DNA from: Sva-07 sp041686315 | GTDB taxonomy: Bacteria > Actinomycetota > Acidimicrobiia > Acidimicrobiales > Ilumatobacteraceae | NCBI GenBank assembly: GCA_041686315.1 | Contig: JAWLEC010000026.1 | Coordinates: 1 to 27,072, forward strand | DNA length: 27,072 nt | Reading direction: 5' to 3' | Shown here: positions 1 to 7,474 of the stretch, one piece after another | Layout of the letters: each line of letters opens with the position of its first letter | Position numbering within the stretch: the first letter of the stretch is position 1 | The notes under the pieces: model-generated | What the model was told of the DNA's origin: nothing | The model's database searches: none | The model's input: the letters and a program-made list of their open reading frames with translations, nothing else | Translations under genes and position numbers: made by a program

Positions 1-4
1 CTGG

Positions 5-406
5 ATGACGACCGATGTGATTCTGTCGGCCTTCGACGGCGACCCGGTGCAGTTCGACGCCTTCGTCCGATCAGGCCTGCCGGCCGGCGTTCGTGCCGAA
101 CGCTCGTGCCGCGCCGTGATCGCGCTCCGAGGCGCTGTCCAGTCGGCGCTGATGAGCCGAGCCGACGAGGCCGATGGCAGGCAGCGGTCGACATCGCGTG
201 CAGTGACGCTCTGGCTCACCGACCTGCTCGCATTCGAGCGCTCGGTGGTGATGGCCGCGTTCGGTATCGGGACGGACGCTGCCTACCGCTCGGCCCTGTC
301 CCGAGCACGAGCCACCGTTGGTGCCGAGGAGGTGCTGCGACGGGTGGCACTCGATGCGCTGGACCTCTCCGGGCTGCCGCGGGACGGTGTTGCATCTGGT
401 GTCTGA
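5..406 (+). CDS. Hypothetical protein, 133 aa
   Basis: I do not recognise this protein. It is a soluble-looking, Ala/Arg/Leu-rich chain with no signal peptide or membrane segment. The second half (about residues 65-125) reads as amphipathic helices. The ATG at 5 is followed by A, giving ATGA, so a gene upstream of the window edge could end in the overlapping TGA (6-8). That 4-nt overlap is common among genes here and supports this start, but the frame also stays open to the window edge, so a longer form is possible. The gene runs toward the minus-strand lipoprotein gene and its stop lies inside the hairpin at 389-419. Confidence 0.6.
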   Translation: MTTDVILSAFDGDPVQFDAFVRSGLPAGVRAERSCRAVIALRGAVQSALMSRADEADGRQRSTSRAVTLWLTDLLAFERSVVMAAFGIGTDAAYRSALSRARATVGAEEVLRRVALDALDLSGLPRDGVASGV

Positions 407-419
407 CACCGGATGCAAC
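389..419. terminator. Hairpin between converging genes, likely bidirectional terminator
   Basis: Bases 389-403 pair with 405-419 as a near-perfect inverted repeat. There is one mismatch, which is a G-U wobble in one transcript, and the apex is tight. The repeat covers the stop codon of the upstream plus-strand gene and lies directly after the stop of the minus-strand lipoprotein gene. A second short stem (CGTCAC at 419-424 with GTGACG at 428-433) abuts it and covers the lipoprotein stop. There is no U-tract, which is usual for high-GC actinobacterial terminators. Confidence 0.6.
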
Positions 420-420
420 G

Positions 421-1851
421 TCACTCGGTGACGTCGACCGTGGCCACCATGTCGGGGTGGAGGGTGCAGAACAGCGAGTACACGCCGGGTTCGTCGAACG
501 TCACCTGGTAGTTGCTGCCCGGGGTGAGCAGGCCCGAGTCGAACTCGTCGAGCGACGGCTGGTTCGGGGTGCCGGCGGTGACGGTGTGGGGTACGGCGTC
601 GACGTTGTTGAAGAACAACGGCTGGCCGACCTTCACGTCGAGGTCGCCGGTGTAGAGGAAGTCGGTGATCAGCGACTGTTCGGCACCCGCCGGGAAATCG
701 GAGCCACGCACCTCGCGCGACTCGAACACCGACGAGGCGTCCGTCACCGGCGTGATCGACGAGTTCCACATCGAGAACACGCCGAGCTGGTTGTCGTGCA
801 GCGGGTCGACCCAGGCGTGGATCATCCAGCCGAGCGCCTCGGAGAAGTTGCCGCCCGCCGCTTCGCACTGGTCCCGTGGCACGAACGTGTCGCGTCCGGC
901 ATCGTTGCCGCGGCACAGGTTGTAGTGGATGTGCCAGTTGTCGAGCGGCCCGGCGAACGTGTCGGGGTGGTCGTCGCCGATCACCTGGGGCGGGATGATG
1001 AACGAGGTGCCGACGAGCACCATCGGCTCGCCCGCCCAGCTGCCGTCGACGCACTGGCCGAGGGCGCCGTCCGGGAGCTGCCCGTCGGCCCGTGCGTACA
1101 GCAGGATCTCGGGGCGTGCGGGGTCGAAGCCGTCGTTGATCCAGTTCACGTTGTAGAAGTGTGAGCCCATGTTCGGGGTCTGGATCCGGTCGCTGACGAA
1201 GCCGGCGGCGCAGGCCGAGTCGACGTCACGGTGGGTCTCGGCGAAGGCGTTCAGCTCGTCGAGCTGGCCGACGAGCGTGGCGAGTTCGTCGGGGGTGATG
1301 TCGAGTTCGGGCGGGATGGGGTCGCCGCTGTCGTGCAGCTCCTTCAGTTCGAGGTACGAGCACGGCAGCGCCTCGTCCTGGCACCGGACGGCGCCGTCGA
1401 TGGGGCCCTCCACCAGGGTGGGAACCACACCCGCCGCGTTCTCGCGGAACACGTAGCGCGAGTAGCCGGGGGCACCACCGGCGGCGAAGGTGAGGCCCTG
1501 GGGGAACTGGGCGTCGGCTCCTGCCTGGTCGAATGCAGCCGCCTGGGCGATGTAGTCGTTGACCTGCTCGACGGTCCGGGCGCGGGCCGGGTCGACGGTG
1601 GTGGTGCTGTCCTCCGGTGAGGTCGAAGCGGGTGTCGGAGCCACCGGCGAGGCCTCGGTGGTCGTTGCGGTCGTGGTCTCGGTGGCGGCGTCCGCCGCTC
1701 CGGTGGTGGGCGCGGAAGCGATCGGTGTGCCGTCGCCGGCATCGCGGGCACCGTCGGTCGAACACGCAGCCACTGTGATGCCGGCCAGTGCGAACACGGT
1801 GGCGACGAGTCGCCGGCGCTCCGGCCGTCGTGCGATGTGAGTGTTCGGCAT
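421..1851 (-). CDS. Secreted lipoprotein with C-terminal amicyanin-like cupredoxin domain
   Basis: This is a predicted exported copper-binding lipoprotein of 476 aa. The start at 1851 is chosen over an upstream in-frame one because it has a GGGGGA ribosome site 4 nt away and begins a proper signal: Arg-rich residues 8-14, a hydrophobic stretch 15-29, and lipobox VAAC with Cys30. A Thr/Ala/Ser/Pro-rich linker follows (about 31-85). The middle region (about 90-390) carries a His-rich part with NWHIHYNLC and MIHAWVD motifs that I cannot name. The last 75 residues form a cupredoxin: His422, Cys462, His465 and Met468 give the C-x2-H-x2-M spacing of amicyanin-type type 1 copper sites, so the electron-transfer ligand set is complete. 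The partner is unknown. The gene is monocistronic by appearance, with about 130 bp to the next gene upstream. Confidence 0.82.
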   Translation of the reverse strand: MPNTHIARRPERRRLVATVFALAGITVAACSTDGARDAGDGTPIASAPTTGAADAATETTTATTTEASPVAPTPASTSPEDSTTTVDPARARTVEQVNDYIAQAAAFDQAGADAQFPQGLTFAAGGAPGYSRYVFRENAAGVVPTLVEGPIDGAVRCQDEALPCSYLELKELHDSGDPIPPELDITPDELATLVGQLDELNAFAETHRDVDSACAAGFVSDRIQTPNMGSHFYNVNWINDGFDPARPEILLYARADGQLPDGALGQCVDGSWAGEPMVLVGTSFIIPPQVIGDDHPDTFAGPLDNWHIHYNLCRGNDAGRDTFVPRDQCEAAGGNFSEALGWMIHAWVDPLHDNQLGVFSMWNSSITPVTDASSVFESREVRGSDFPAGAEQSLITDFLYTGDLDVKVGQPLFFNNVDAVPHTVTAGTPNQPSLDEFDSGLLTPGSNYQVTFDEPGVYSLFCTLHPDMVATVDVTE

Positions 1852-1982
1852 GGTTCCCCCGAGTCGATCGACACCCGCACGGTAGCGGCCGTTCCGCCGG
1901 CGCGCGGTGCCGGGACGGACGTGCCGCCGGCCGGCCGTCGTCACGGTCGGCAACGCCGCAGCCGTGCCGTTCCGGCCGGCAT

Positions 1983-2159
1983 CTACCGACCCAGCAGCTT
2001 CCTCATCAGGCGGTCGATGAGCAGGGGCTTGTCGTCCTTCTCGCCGTCGTCGAGGTGCCGGTCACAGTAGAACTGGTAGGGCGGCCGCGGCGCTCCACAC
2101 GTCTGGCAGCGGTACTGCTGCTTGAGGGGATTGGGATTCCCCATGTGGCCACCGAACAT
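1983..2159 (-). CDS. Small CCCH zinc-ribbon protein, 58 aa
   Basis: This short reading frame encodes 58 residues. Cys18-x2-Cys21 and Cys32-x2-His35 look like a single zinc ribbon, and the tail is charged and ends in a basic helix (LLIDRLMRKLLGR). The codon choice is G/C-rich at third positions, like its neighbours. The first ATG (2159) has a GGAG only 1 nt away, so translation may begin instead at Met6 (2144), which has a GGTGG 4 nt upstream. It lies 49 bp downstream of adenosine deaminase on the same strand, so it could be the last gene of that operon. The function is unknown; nucleic-acid or protein binding is the usual role of such ribbons. No family name is claimed. Confidence 0.65.
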   Translation of the reverse strand: MFGGHMGNPNPLKQQYRCQTCGAPRPPYQFYCDRHLDDGEKDDKPLLIDRLMRKLLGR

Positions 2160-2180
2160 GCTCCGAGCGTACTCGTGCCG

Positions 2181-2200
2181 GGCGCCCTGCCCCGGGCGCC
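2181..2200 (-). terminator. Possible GC-rich terminator stem after adenosine deaminase
   Basis: GGCGCCC (2181-2187) pairs with GGGCGCC (2194-2200) around a 6-nt loop, 9 nt past the adenosine deaminase stop codon. The stem is short and has no U-tract, so the call is weak. If it works, it would separate the operon from the zinc-ribbon gene. Confidence 0.3.
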
Positions 2201-2208
2201 GTGTGCGA

Positions 2209-3327
2209 TCAGTCCGGGCGGAGGGTGGCGTGGCCGGGGGCGATCACGTCGTCGACGATCCGGCGGCGCTGCTCGTACGGGGCGAACGACGACATCATCG
2301 CGTTGGTGGCGAGCCGTTCGATCTCGGCCAACGTGAGGTCGTGGGCGTGCGCCACCGTGTACAGCTCGCTCGACGGGCTGACCCCGCTCATCAGTCGGTT
2401 GTCGGTGTTGAGCCCCACGCTGAACCCGGCCCGCAGGAACGGCCCCACCGGATGCCGGTCGACGCTCGGCACGGCACCGATCTGCACGTTGCACGTCGGC
2501 GCCATCTCGAGGTGGATCCGACGGTCGAGCACGTGGCGGGCGAGCGGACCGAGACGCAGCCCGCTGCCGACGTCGTCGCCGCTGTCGAGGCGGGCCGGGA
2601 GATCGGTGTCGGCCTGCAGGCGCACCCCGTGGCCGATGCGGTGGGCGCCGTGTGTGACCGCGTCCGAGATCAGCTCGAGTTCGGGCGGCTCGCTGGCGTG
2701 GACGGTGACGTTCAGGTGGGCGGCCCGGGCGAATGCCAGCGCCTCGGCGTGCAGCGACGGCGGGAACCCGGTTTCGGCGCCGGCCAGGTCGAACCCGACG
2801 ACCTTGTCGTCCCATTCCCGCAGACGGTCGACGAGCCGGGCGATCTCGAGCGAGCGGTGCTCGGTGCGCATGGCGCAGCAGATGGCGTTGACGGTGATCG
2901 GTCGTCCCTCGGCGGCCGCGGACTCCTCGCCGCGCCGGAATCCGGATGTCACCGACTCCACCACCGCGTCGAGGTCGAGGCCGTCGGCCTGGTGCAGCTC
3001 GGGGGCGAAGCGCACCTCGGCGTACACCACGCCGTTGGCTGCGAGGTCGACCGCCGCCTCGTACGCCACCCGCTCGATCGCCTCCGCCGTCTGCATCAGG
3101 GCGAGCGTGTGCTCGAACGTGGCGAGGTACTGCAGGATGTCGTGGGTGTCGGCGCCCCGGGTGAACCAGGCCTGCAGCTCGGCCGGCTCCGTCGACGGCA
3201 ACGTCCAGCCGATCGACTCGGCGAGTTCGATCGCCGTTGCCGGTCGCAGACCCCCGTCGAGATGGTCGTGCAGCAGCACCTTGGGTGCACGACGGGCTTC
3301 GTCGGCGGTCGGCGCGAAGGCGGTCAC
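2209..3327 (-). CDS. add: Adenosine deaminase
   Basis: This enzyme hydrolyses adenosine or deoxyadenosine to inosine or deoxyinosine plus ammonia in the cytosol. The 372-aa chain has the family signatures in order: the HDHLDGG metal motif at residues 20-26, the GAE motif near 183, HASE near 208, the GAHRIGHG segment near 230 with catalytic His, and an NTDN metal-binding segment near 307. The start is GTG at 3327, one base after the permease TGA (TGACGTG), which implies translational coupling. Its place as the last gene of a nucleoside-uptake operon fits immediate deamination of imported nucleosides. The length is slightly above the typical 330-360. Activity on other adenine derivatives cannot be excluded from the sequence alone. 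Confidence 0.93.
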   Translation of the reverse strand: MTAFAPTADEARRAPKVLLHDHLDGGLRPATAIELAESIGWTLPSTEPAELQAWFTRGADTHDILQYLATFEHTLALMQTAEAIERVAYEAAVDLAANGVVYAEVRFAPELHQADGLDLDAVVESVTSGFRRGEESAAAEGRPITVNAICCAMRTEHRSLEIARLVDRLREWDDKVVGFDLAGAETGFPPSLHAEALAFARAAHLNVTVHASEPPELELISDAVTHGAHRIGHGVRLQADTDLPARLDSGDDVGSGLRLGPLARHVLDRRIHLEMAPTCNVQIGAVPSVDRHPVGPFLRAGFSVGLNTDNRLMSGVSPSSELYTVAHAHDLTLAEIERLATNAMMSSFAPYEQRRRIVDDVIAPGHATLRPD

Positions 3328-3328
3328 G

Positions 3329-4618
3329 TCACTGCATGCCCTTGAACCACGGGATGCCCTCCTCGGCCGGCGGTCGGAGTCGTTGGGCTCCGATCGACAC
3401 GGCGATCAGCGTGACCACGTAGGGCGTGACGAACACCAGCTGGTTGTTGGGACGCTCGGCGGAGAAGTACGCCCAGAACGCCACGATGGCGAATGCCAGC
3501 AACCAGCCGACGCCCCGCCAGCTCTGGCGATACCCCATCCAGAACGCCGTGACCGCCAGGCCGATCGCTGCGGCGAGCAGCAGTGCCCTCACGAGATCGC
3601 CCGGGTTGGTGCGCAGCGTGATGCCCTGGGCGTAGCCGAAGATGCCGGCACCGGCCGCGGTGCCTGCCGGCATCCAGTTGCCGAAGATCATCGTGGCCAG
3701 GCCGAGGAACCCGCGACCGGCCACCTGGTTCTCCTGGTAGCGGTTGGCGAACAGCACGAGCACGGCGCCGCCCATGCCGGCGAAGCCGCCCGAGAACGCC
3801 AGGCCCACGTAGCGCATCGTGTGCACCGACACGCCGAGTGAGTCGGCGGCCGACGGGCGCTCGCCCGCGAACCTCAGCCGCAGGCCGAGCGCCGTGTGCC
3901 ACAGCAGGTAGGCGACTCCGAAGAAGAGGCTGACGGCCAGCACGACGTCCCACGTGACGGACGTGGTGAGACCCCTGCCGAGACCGGCGAAGTCGGCGAC
4001 GAGGAACCAGCCGGTGTCTTCCAACCCGCCGAGGATGTCGGGGGTCTGCCAGCCGAAGAGATCACCGCCCGACAGCAAGGGCATGGTGAACTCCCCGATG
4101 TCGCCTCGGCTGCCCGGTGAGCTGGTGACCGATCCGCCCTGCACATCCTGGAAGAGCTCGCTGGCCATGAATCTGGCGACGCCCGGAGCGATCAGGTTGA
4201 TGGCCACGCCGGCGACGATGTGGTTCACTCCGAAGGTGGTGGTGGCCAGGCTCATCAGCAGGCCTCCGAGCATGCCGCCCACGATGCCGCCCACGAGTGC
4301 CATCCACGGCCCGAACTCCCACCCCCACCAGCCGGCGAAGATGGTGCCCATCACCATCATCCCCTCGATGCCGATGTTGATCGTGCCGCTGCGTTCCGCC
4401 ACCAGGCCGGCCAGGCCGGCCAGGCCGATCGGGGCGGCGGTGCGCAGGGCGACTCCGAAGGTGCCGCTGGAGGTGAGGTCGTCGTTGTCGGCGATCAGGC
4501 GGGCGGTGGACATCACGGCCATGCCGAGGGTGACGAGGAAGACGATCCGCAGGCGGTTGTCGGCGAGCAGCGACCGTCGGCTGGGGCCGACGTCGGTGGC
4601 GTCGATGGTGAAGCTCAT
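3329..4618 (-). CDS. Nucleoside ABC transporter permease (second permease subunit)
   Basis: This is an inner-membrane subunit of a BMP-dependent nucleoside importer (BPD_transp_2 superfamily, YufQ/NupQ-like), 429 aa. It has about 9-10 hydrophobic segments and the family hallmarks ERSGTINIGIEGMM (near residues 80-95) and NHIVAGVAINL. The cytosolic loop has an EAA-like region and the end is WFKGMQ. It is longer than Bacillus-type homologues, partly because of a polar Gly/Ser-rich stretch around residues 160-215 between membrane segments. The ATG at 4618 overlaps the stop of the first permease by 4 nt (ATGA). The adenosine deaminase GTG follows after one base. Confidence 0.9.
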   Translation of the reverse strand: MSFTIDATDVGPSRRSLLADNRLRIVFLVTLGMAVMSTARLIADNDDLTSSGTFGVALRTAAPIGLAGLAGLVAERSGTINIGIEGMMVMGTIFAGWWGWEFGPWMALVGGIVGGMLGGLLMSLATTTFGVNHIVAGVAINLIAPGVARFMASELFQDVQGGSVTSSPGSRGDIGEFTMPLLSGGDLFGWQTPDILGGLEDTGWFLVADFAGLGRGLTTSVTWDVVLAVSLFFGVAYLLWHTALGLRLRFAGERPSAADSLGVSVHTMRYVGLAFSGGFAGMGGAVLVLFANRYQENQVAGRGFLGLATMIFGNWMPAGTAAGAGIFGYAQGITLRTNPGDLVRALLLAAAIGLAVTAFWMGYRQSWRGVGWLLAFAIVAFWAYFSAERPNNQLVFVTPYVVTLIAVSIGAQRLRPPAEEGIPWFKGMQ

Positions 4619-5760
4619 GGCGTCGCTCCCACGGTGGTGGCAGATGGTGGCGGTTCGGACCGCTCCGCTCGCGTCGCTTCGGCTGCTGCTGCCGCGGCGG
4701 CGGCGTCGTTGCGGCGACGGACGACCTCGTAGGCGATCACGGCCGACAGCAGGAACGACCCCTGCAGGATCCGTCCGATCTCCGGGGGGATGCCGAGCGG
4801 ACCGAGTGGCTGGGTGGCCCGCTCGATGGTTGCCCACACGAGCGCTGCGGCGGCGATGCCGGCCGGGTTGTTGCGGCCGAGCAGGGCCAACCCCAGGCCG
4901 GTGAAGCCGAGCAGCGTCGGGAAGGCGTCGCCGTACTTGTAGAAGTCGGGGTTGGCGATCAGGAACGGCAGGCCGATCATGCCGGCCACGGCCCCCGACA
5001 GGAACAAGGTGATCAGCACCATGCGCTTCGGGTTGACGCCGGCGGACTGGGCGGCGTCGGCGCTCATGCCCGAGAGCCGCAGCTCGTAGCCGAAGAGGCT
5101 GCGGTTGAGCAGGACGTAGTAGGCGACGCCGAGGGCGATGGCGAACGGCAGGAAACCGTAGAGCTCCACGCCGGGCGCGAAGTCGAAACCGAAGAATTCG
5201 ACGATCGCATTGAGGTTGGGCAGGCGTGCGGACTCGGGCATCACCTTGGTCTGGGCGACGAGCCCTCCGTTCTCCTCGTCGCGGAACACCTCCTGCAGCA
5301 GGAAGGCGCTGAGGCCGATGCCGATGTAGTTCAGCATGATCGTGGAGACGACCACGTTGACGTTGCGGGTCACGTTGAGGATCGCTGCGATCAGTGCCCA
5401 GGAACCGCCGACGAGGATCGCGACGAGGAACACGAACGGCACGTGCAGCAGAGGCGGGAGGCTCACCTCGGCGCCTGCCCAGCCGGCCACCAGCGCGGCC
5501 AGGAGGTACTGCCCGTTGGAGCCGATGTTGAACAGGTTCATCTTGAACCCGATCGCCACGGCCACGCCGGAGATGTACAGCGGGACCGCGGTGTTGATGA
5601 TGATGACCACCGACTGGGTGCTGTCGATCGACTTCCACATCTCGCGGAACGCTTCGAGGGGGTCGTTGCCCGAGATGAGCAGCGCCACCGACGAGATGAT
5701 GATCGCCGCAGCGGCGGCGAACAGCGGTGCGAGCGACGCCCGCCAGATCCGTTCGAGCAT
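4615..5760 (-). CDS. Nucleoside ABC transporter permease (first permease subunit)
   Basis: This is the other membrane subunit of the importer, YufP/NupP-like, 381 aa. It begins with a hydrophobic segment at residues 8-29. It then carries the typical GFKMNLFNIGSNGQYLLAA block (about 70-90) and further membrane helices, and ends in a short basic/Ala-rich tail. The reading frame is open far upstream into the ATPase gene, but the ATG at 5760 is chosen because it shares one base with the ATPase stop (TGATG) and starts at the normal family N-terminus. It forms a heterodimeric channel with the next gene's product by family analogy. Confidence 0.9.
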   Translation of the reverse strand: MLERIWRASLAPLFAAAAAIIISSVALLISGNDPLEAFREMWKSIDSTQSVVIIINTAVPLYISGVAVAIGFKMNLFNIGSNGQYLLAALVAGWAGAEVSLPPLLHVPFVFLVAILVGGSWALIAAILNVTRNVNVVVSTIMLNYIGIGLSAFLLQEVFRDEENGGLVAQTKVMPESARLPNLNAIVEFFGFDFAPGVELYGFLPFAIALGVAYYVLLNRSLFGYELRLSGMSADAAQSAGVNPKRMVLITLFLSGAVAGMIGLPFLIANPDFYKYGDAFPTLLGFTGLGLALLGRNNPAGIAAAALVWATIERATQPLGPLGIPPEIGRILQGSFLLSAVIAYEVVRRRNDAAAAAAAAEATRAERSEPPPSATTVGATP

Positions 5761-7316
5761 CAGTGCGCTCCCGTCTTCGCGCCGGTCATGTACGAGCCCA
5801 GCTCGGCCGGCGTGACCGTCTTCGGGTCGACCTCGGCGACCATCTTGCCCCGCAGCATCACGAGCAGCCGGTCGGACAGGCCGATGAGTTCTTCGAGGTC
5901 GGCGGAGACGAGGATCGTGCCGAGTCCGTCGGCGCGGGCGTCGCGGAGGATGTCCCAGATCACCGCTTGAGCGCCCACGTCGACACCTCGGGTGGGGTGG
6001 GCCGCAATGAGCACCTTGGGGTCGGCCGTCATCTCGCGCCCCACCACGAGCTTCTGTTGGTTGCCACCCGACAGGGTGAACGCGGCGACCTCGATGCCGG
6101 GGGTGCGCACGTCGAACTCCTCGACGATCTCCTCCGTCTTGGCCTTCGCTCCACGGATGTCCAGCCATGGGCCCCGCCCGTACGGTGGCCGGTGCTGGTG
6201 ACCGAGTGCGGCGTTCTCCCACAGCGAGAAGGGCAGCACGAGGCCGTCCTTCTGGCGGTCCTCGGCGATGTAGCCGATGCCGCTGTCGCGCCGTTCCCGT
6301 GTCGACAGGCGAGCGATGTCGACGTCGTCGAGCAGCATCGTGCCGGTGGACGACGCGAGCCCGACGATGGCTTCCACGAGTTCGCTCTGCCCGTTGCCCT
6401 CCACGCCGGCGATTCCGACGATCTCGCCGCGGTGCACGGTGAAGCTGATGTCGTCGAGTGGATTGCGGACGCCCTCGTCGTCGCCGGCAACGGTGAGGTT
6501 CTTCAGCTCGAGCACCGCGACGTCGGTGACGGTGCTCTCGCCGACCTCGGGGACCGGGAGTTCGCTGCCGACCATCAGCTCGGCGAGCTGGCGCGAGGTG
6601 ACATCGTTCGGGTCGGGGAGTTCGCCGACGGTCTTGCCCTGACGGATGACGGTGATGGCATCGGCGTGCTTGAGCACTTCGTCGAGCTTGTGGGAGATGA
6701 AGATCACGGTGGCGCCGCTCGAGGTGAGGTCACGCAGCGAAGCGAACAGGGCGTCGACCTCCTGCGGCACCAGCACGGCGGTCGGCTCGTCGAGGATGAG
6801 GATCTTGGCGCCGCGGTAGAGCACCTTGAGGATCTCCACCCGTTGCTTGTCACCCACGCCGAGATCGGAGATCAGGGCGTCCGGATCGACCTCGAGGCCG
6901 TACTGCTCACCGAGTTCGCGGATGCGTCGGCGGGCCTGCTTGGCGTTCAACGACAGCGCCGAGCCCGGCTCCTGGCCGAGCACGACGTTCTCCCAGACCG
7001 TGAGATTGGCGGCGAGCAGGAAGGCCTGGAACACCATCCCGATCCCGGCGGCGATCGCATCTTTCGGTGAGGAGAAGCGGACCTCGGCGCCCTCGACCGT
7101 GATGATGCCCTCGTTGGGTTGGTGCGCCCCGTAGAGCGTCTTCATGAGGGTGGACTTGCCGGCACCGTTCTCGCCCACGATGGCGTGCACCGCTCCCTCG
7201 TGCACCGTCAGGTTGACGCCGTCGTTGGCGACCACGCCGGGGAAGCGCTTGACGATGTCGGTGAGCTGGATCGCGATCTGCGTGTCGACCGCAGCTGTCC
7301 CCCCGGTGTCGTTCAT
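5760..7316 (-). CDS. Nucleoside ABC transporter ATP-binding protein (double ABC cassette)
   Basis: This cytosolic energy subunit has 518 aa with two fused ATPase domains, as in YufO/NupO, RbsA and MglA. Domain 1 has a complete Walker A (GENGAGKST, near residues 48-56) and Walker B (ILILDEPTAVL). Its signature is degenerate (LGVGDKQR). Domain 2 has a degenerate Walker A (GVEGNGQSE, near 301) and a good signature (LSGGNQQK, near 414). This split of intact motifs is normal for the family. Upstream, 158 bp separate it from the binding-protein gene and hold a strong hairpin, so its expression may be lower than that of the binding protein. No clear Shine-Dalgarno precedes the ATG. Confidence 0.93.
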   Translation of the reverse strand: MNDTGGTAAVDTQIAIQLTDIVKRFPGVVANDGVNLTVHEGAVHAIVGENGAGKSTLMKTLYGAHQPNEGIITVEGAEVRFSSPKDAIAAGIGMVFQAFLLAANLTVWENVVLGQEPGSALSLNAKQARRRIRELGEQYGLEVDPDALISDLGVGDKQRVEILKVLYRGAKILILDEPTAVLVPQEVDALFASLRDLTSSGATVIFISHKLDEVLKHADAITVIRQGKTVGELPDPNDVTSRQLAELMVGSELPVPEVGESTVTDVAVLELKNLTVAGDDEGVRNPLDDISFTVHRGEIVGIAGVEGNGQSELVEAIVGLASSTGTMLLDDVDIARLSTRERRDSGIGYIAEDRQKDGLVLPFSLWENAALGHQHRPPYGRGPWLDIRGAKAKTEEIVEEFDVRTPGIEVAAFTLSGGNQQKLVVGREMTADPKVLIAAHPTRGVDVGAQAVIWDILRDARADGLGTILVSADLEELIGLSDRLLVMLRGKMVAEVDPKTVTPAELGSYMTGAKTGAH

Positions 7317-7382
7317 CGGGTGTTTTCTAGCCGATCGGCGCGGTCGGCGGAGAAGGAACTCGCGATGTCGTGGCCCGGACGC

Positions 7383-7420
7383 GACGACGCCCGCTCGGCC
7401 GGGGCCGAACGGGCGTCGTC
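7383..7420 (-). terminator. Strong hairpin between binding-protein and ATPase genes (attenuator/terminator)
   Basis: Bases 7383-7400 pair with 7403-7420 over 18 positions. In the minus-strand transcript the single mismatch becomes a G-U pair, so the stem is complete apart from the tight apex. It lies 55-92 nt after the binding-lipoprotein stop codon and about 65 nt before the ATPase start. No U-tract follows. It may act as a partial terminator or an RNA-stabilising stem that raises binding-protein levels over the membrane complex. Confidence 0.65.
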
Positions 7421-7474
7421 GTCATCGTTGCGTTCGGGTCGTGGCGGACACGTCCCGAACGTCGGACGGGGTGA

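Noticed and set aside
4615..6222. Extended 535-residue form of the first permease
   Set aside because: The extra 154 residues are an Arg-rich shadow of the ATPase gene; the ATG at 5760 gives the family N-terminus and a TGATG junction.
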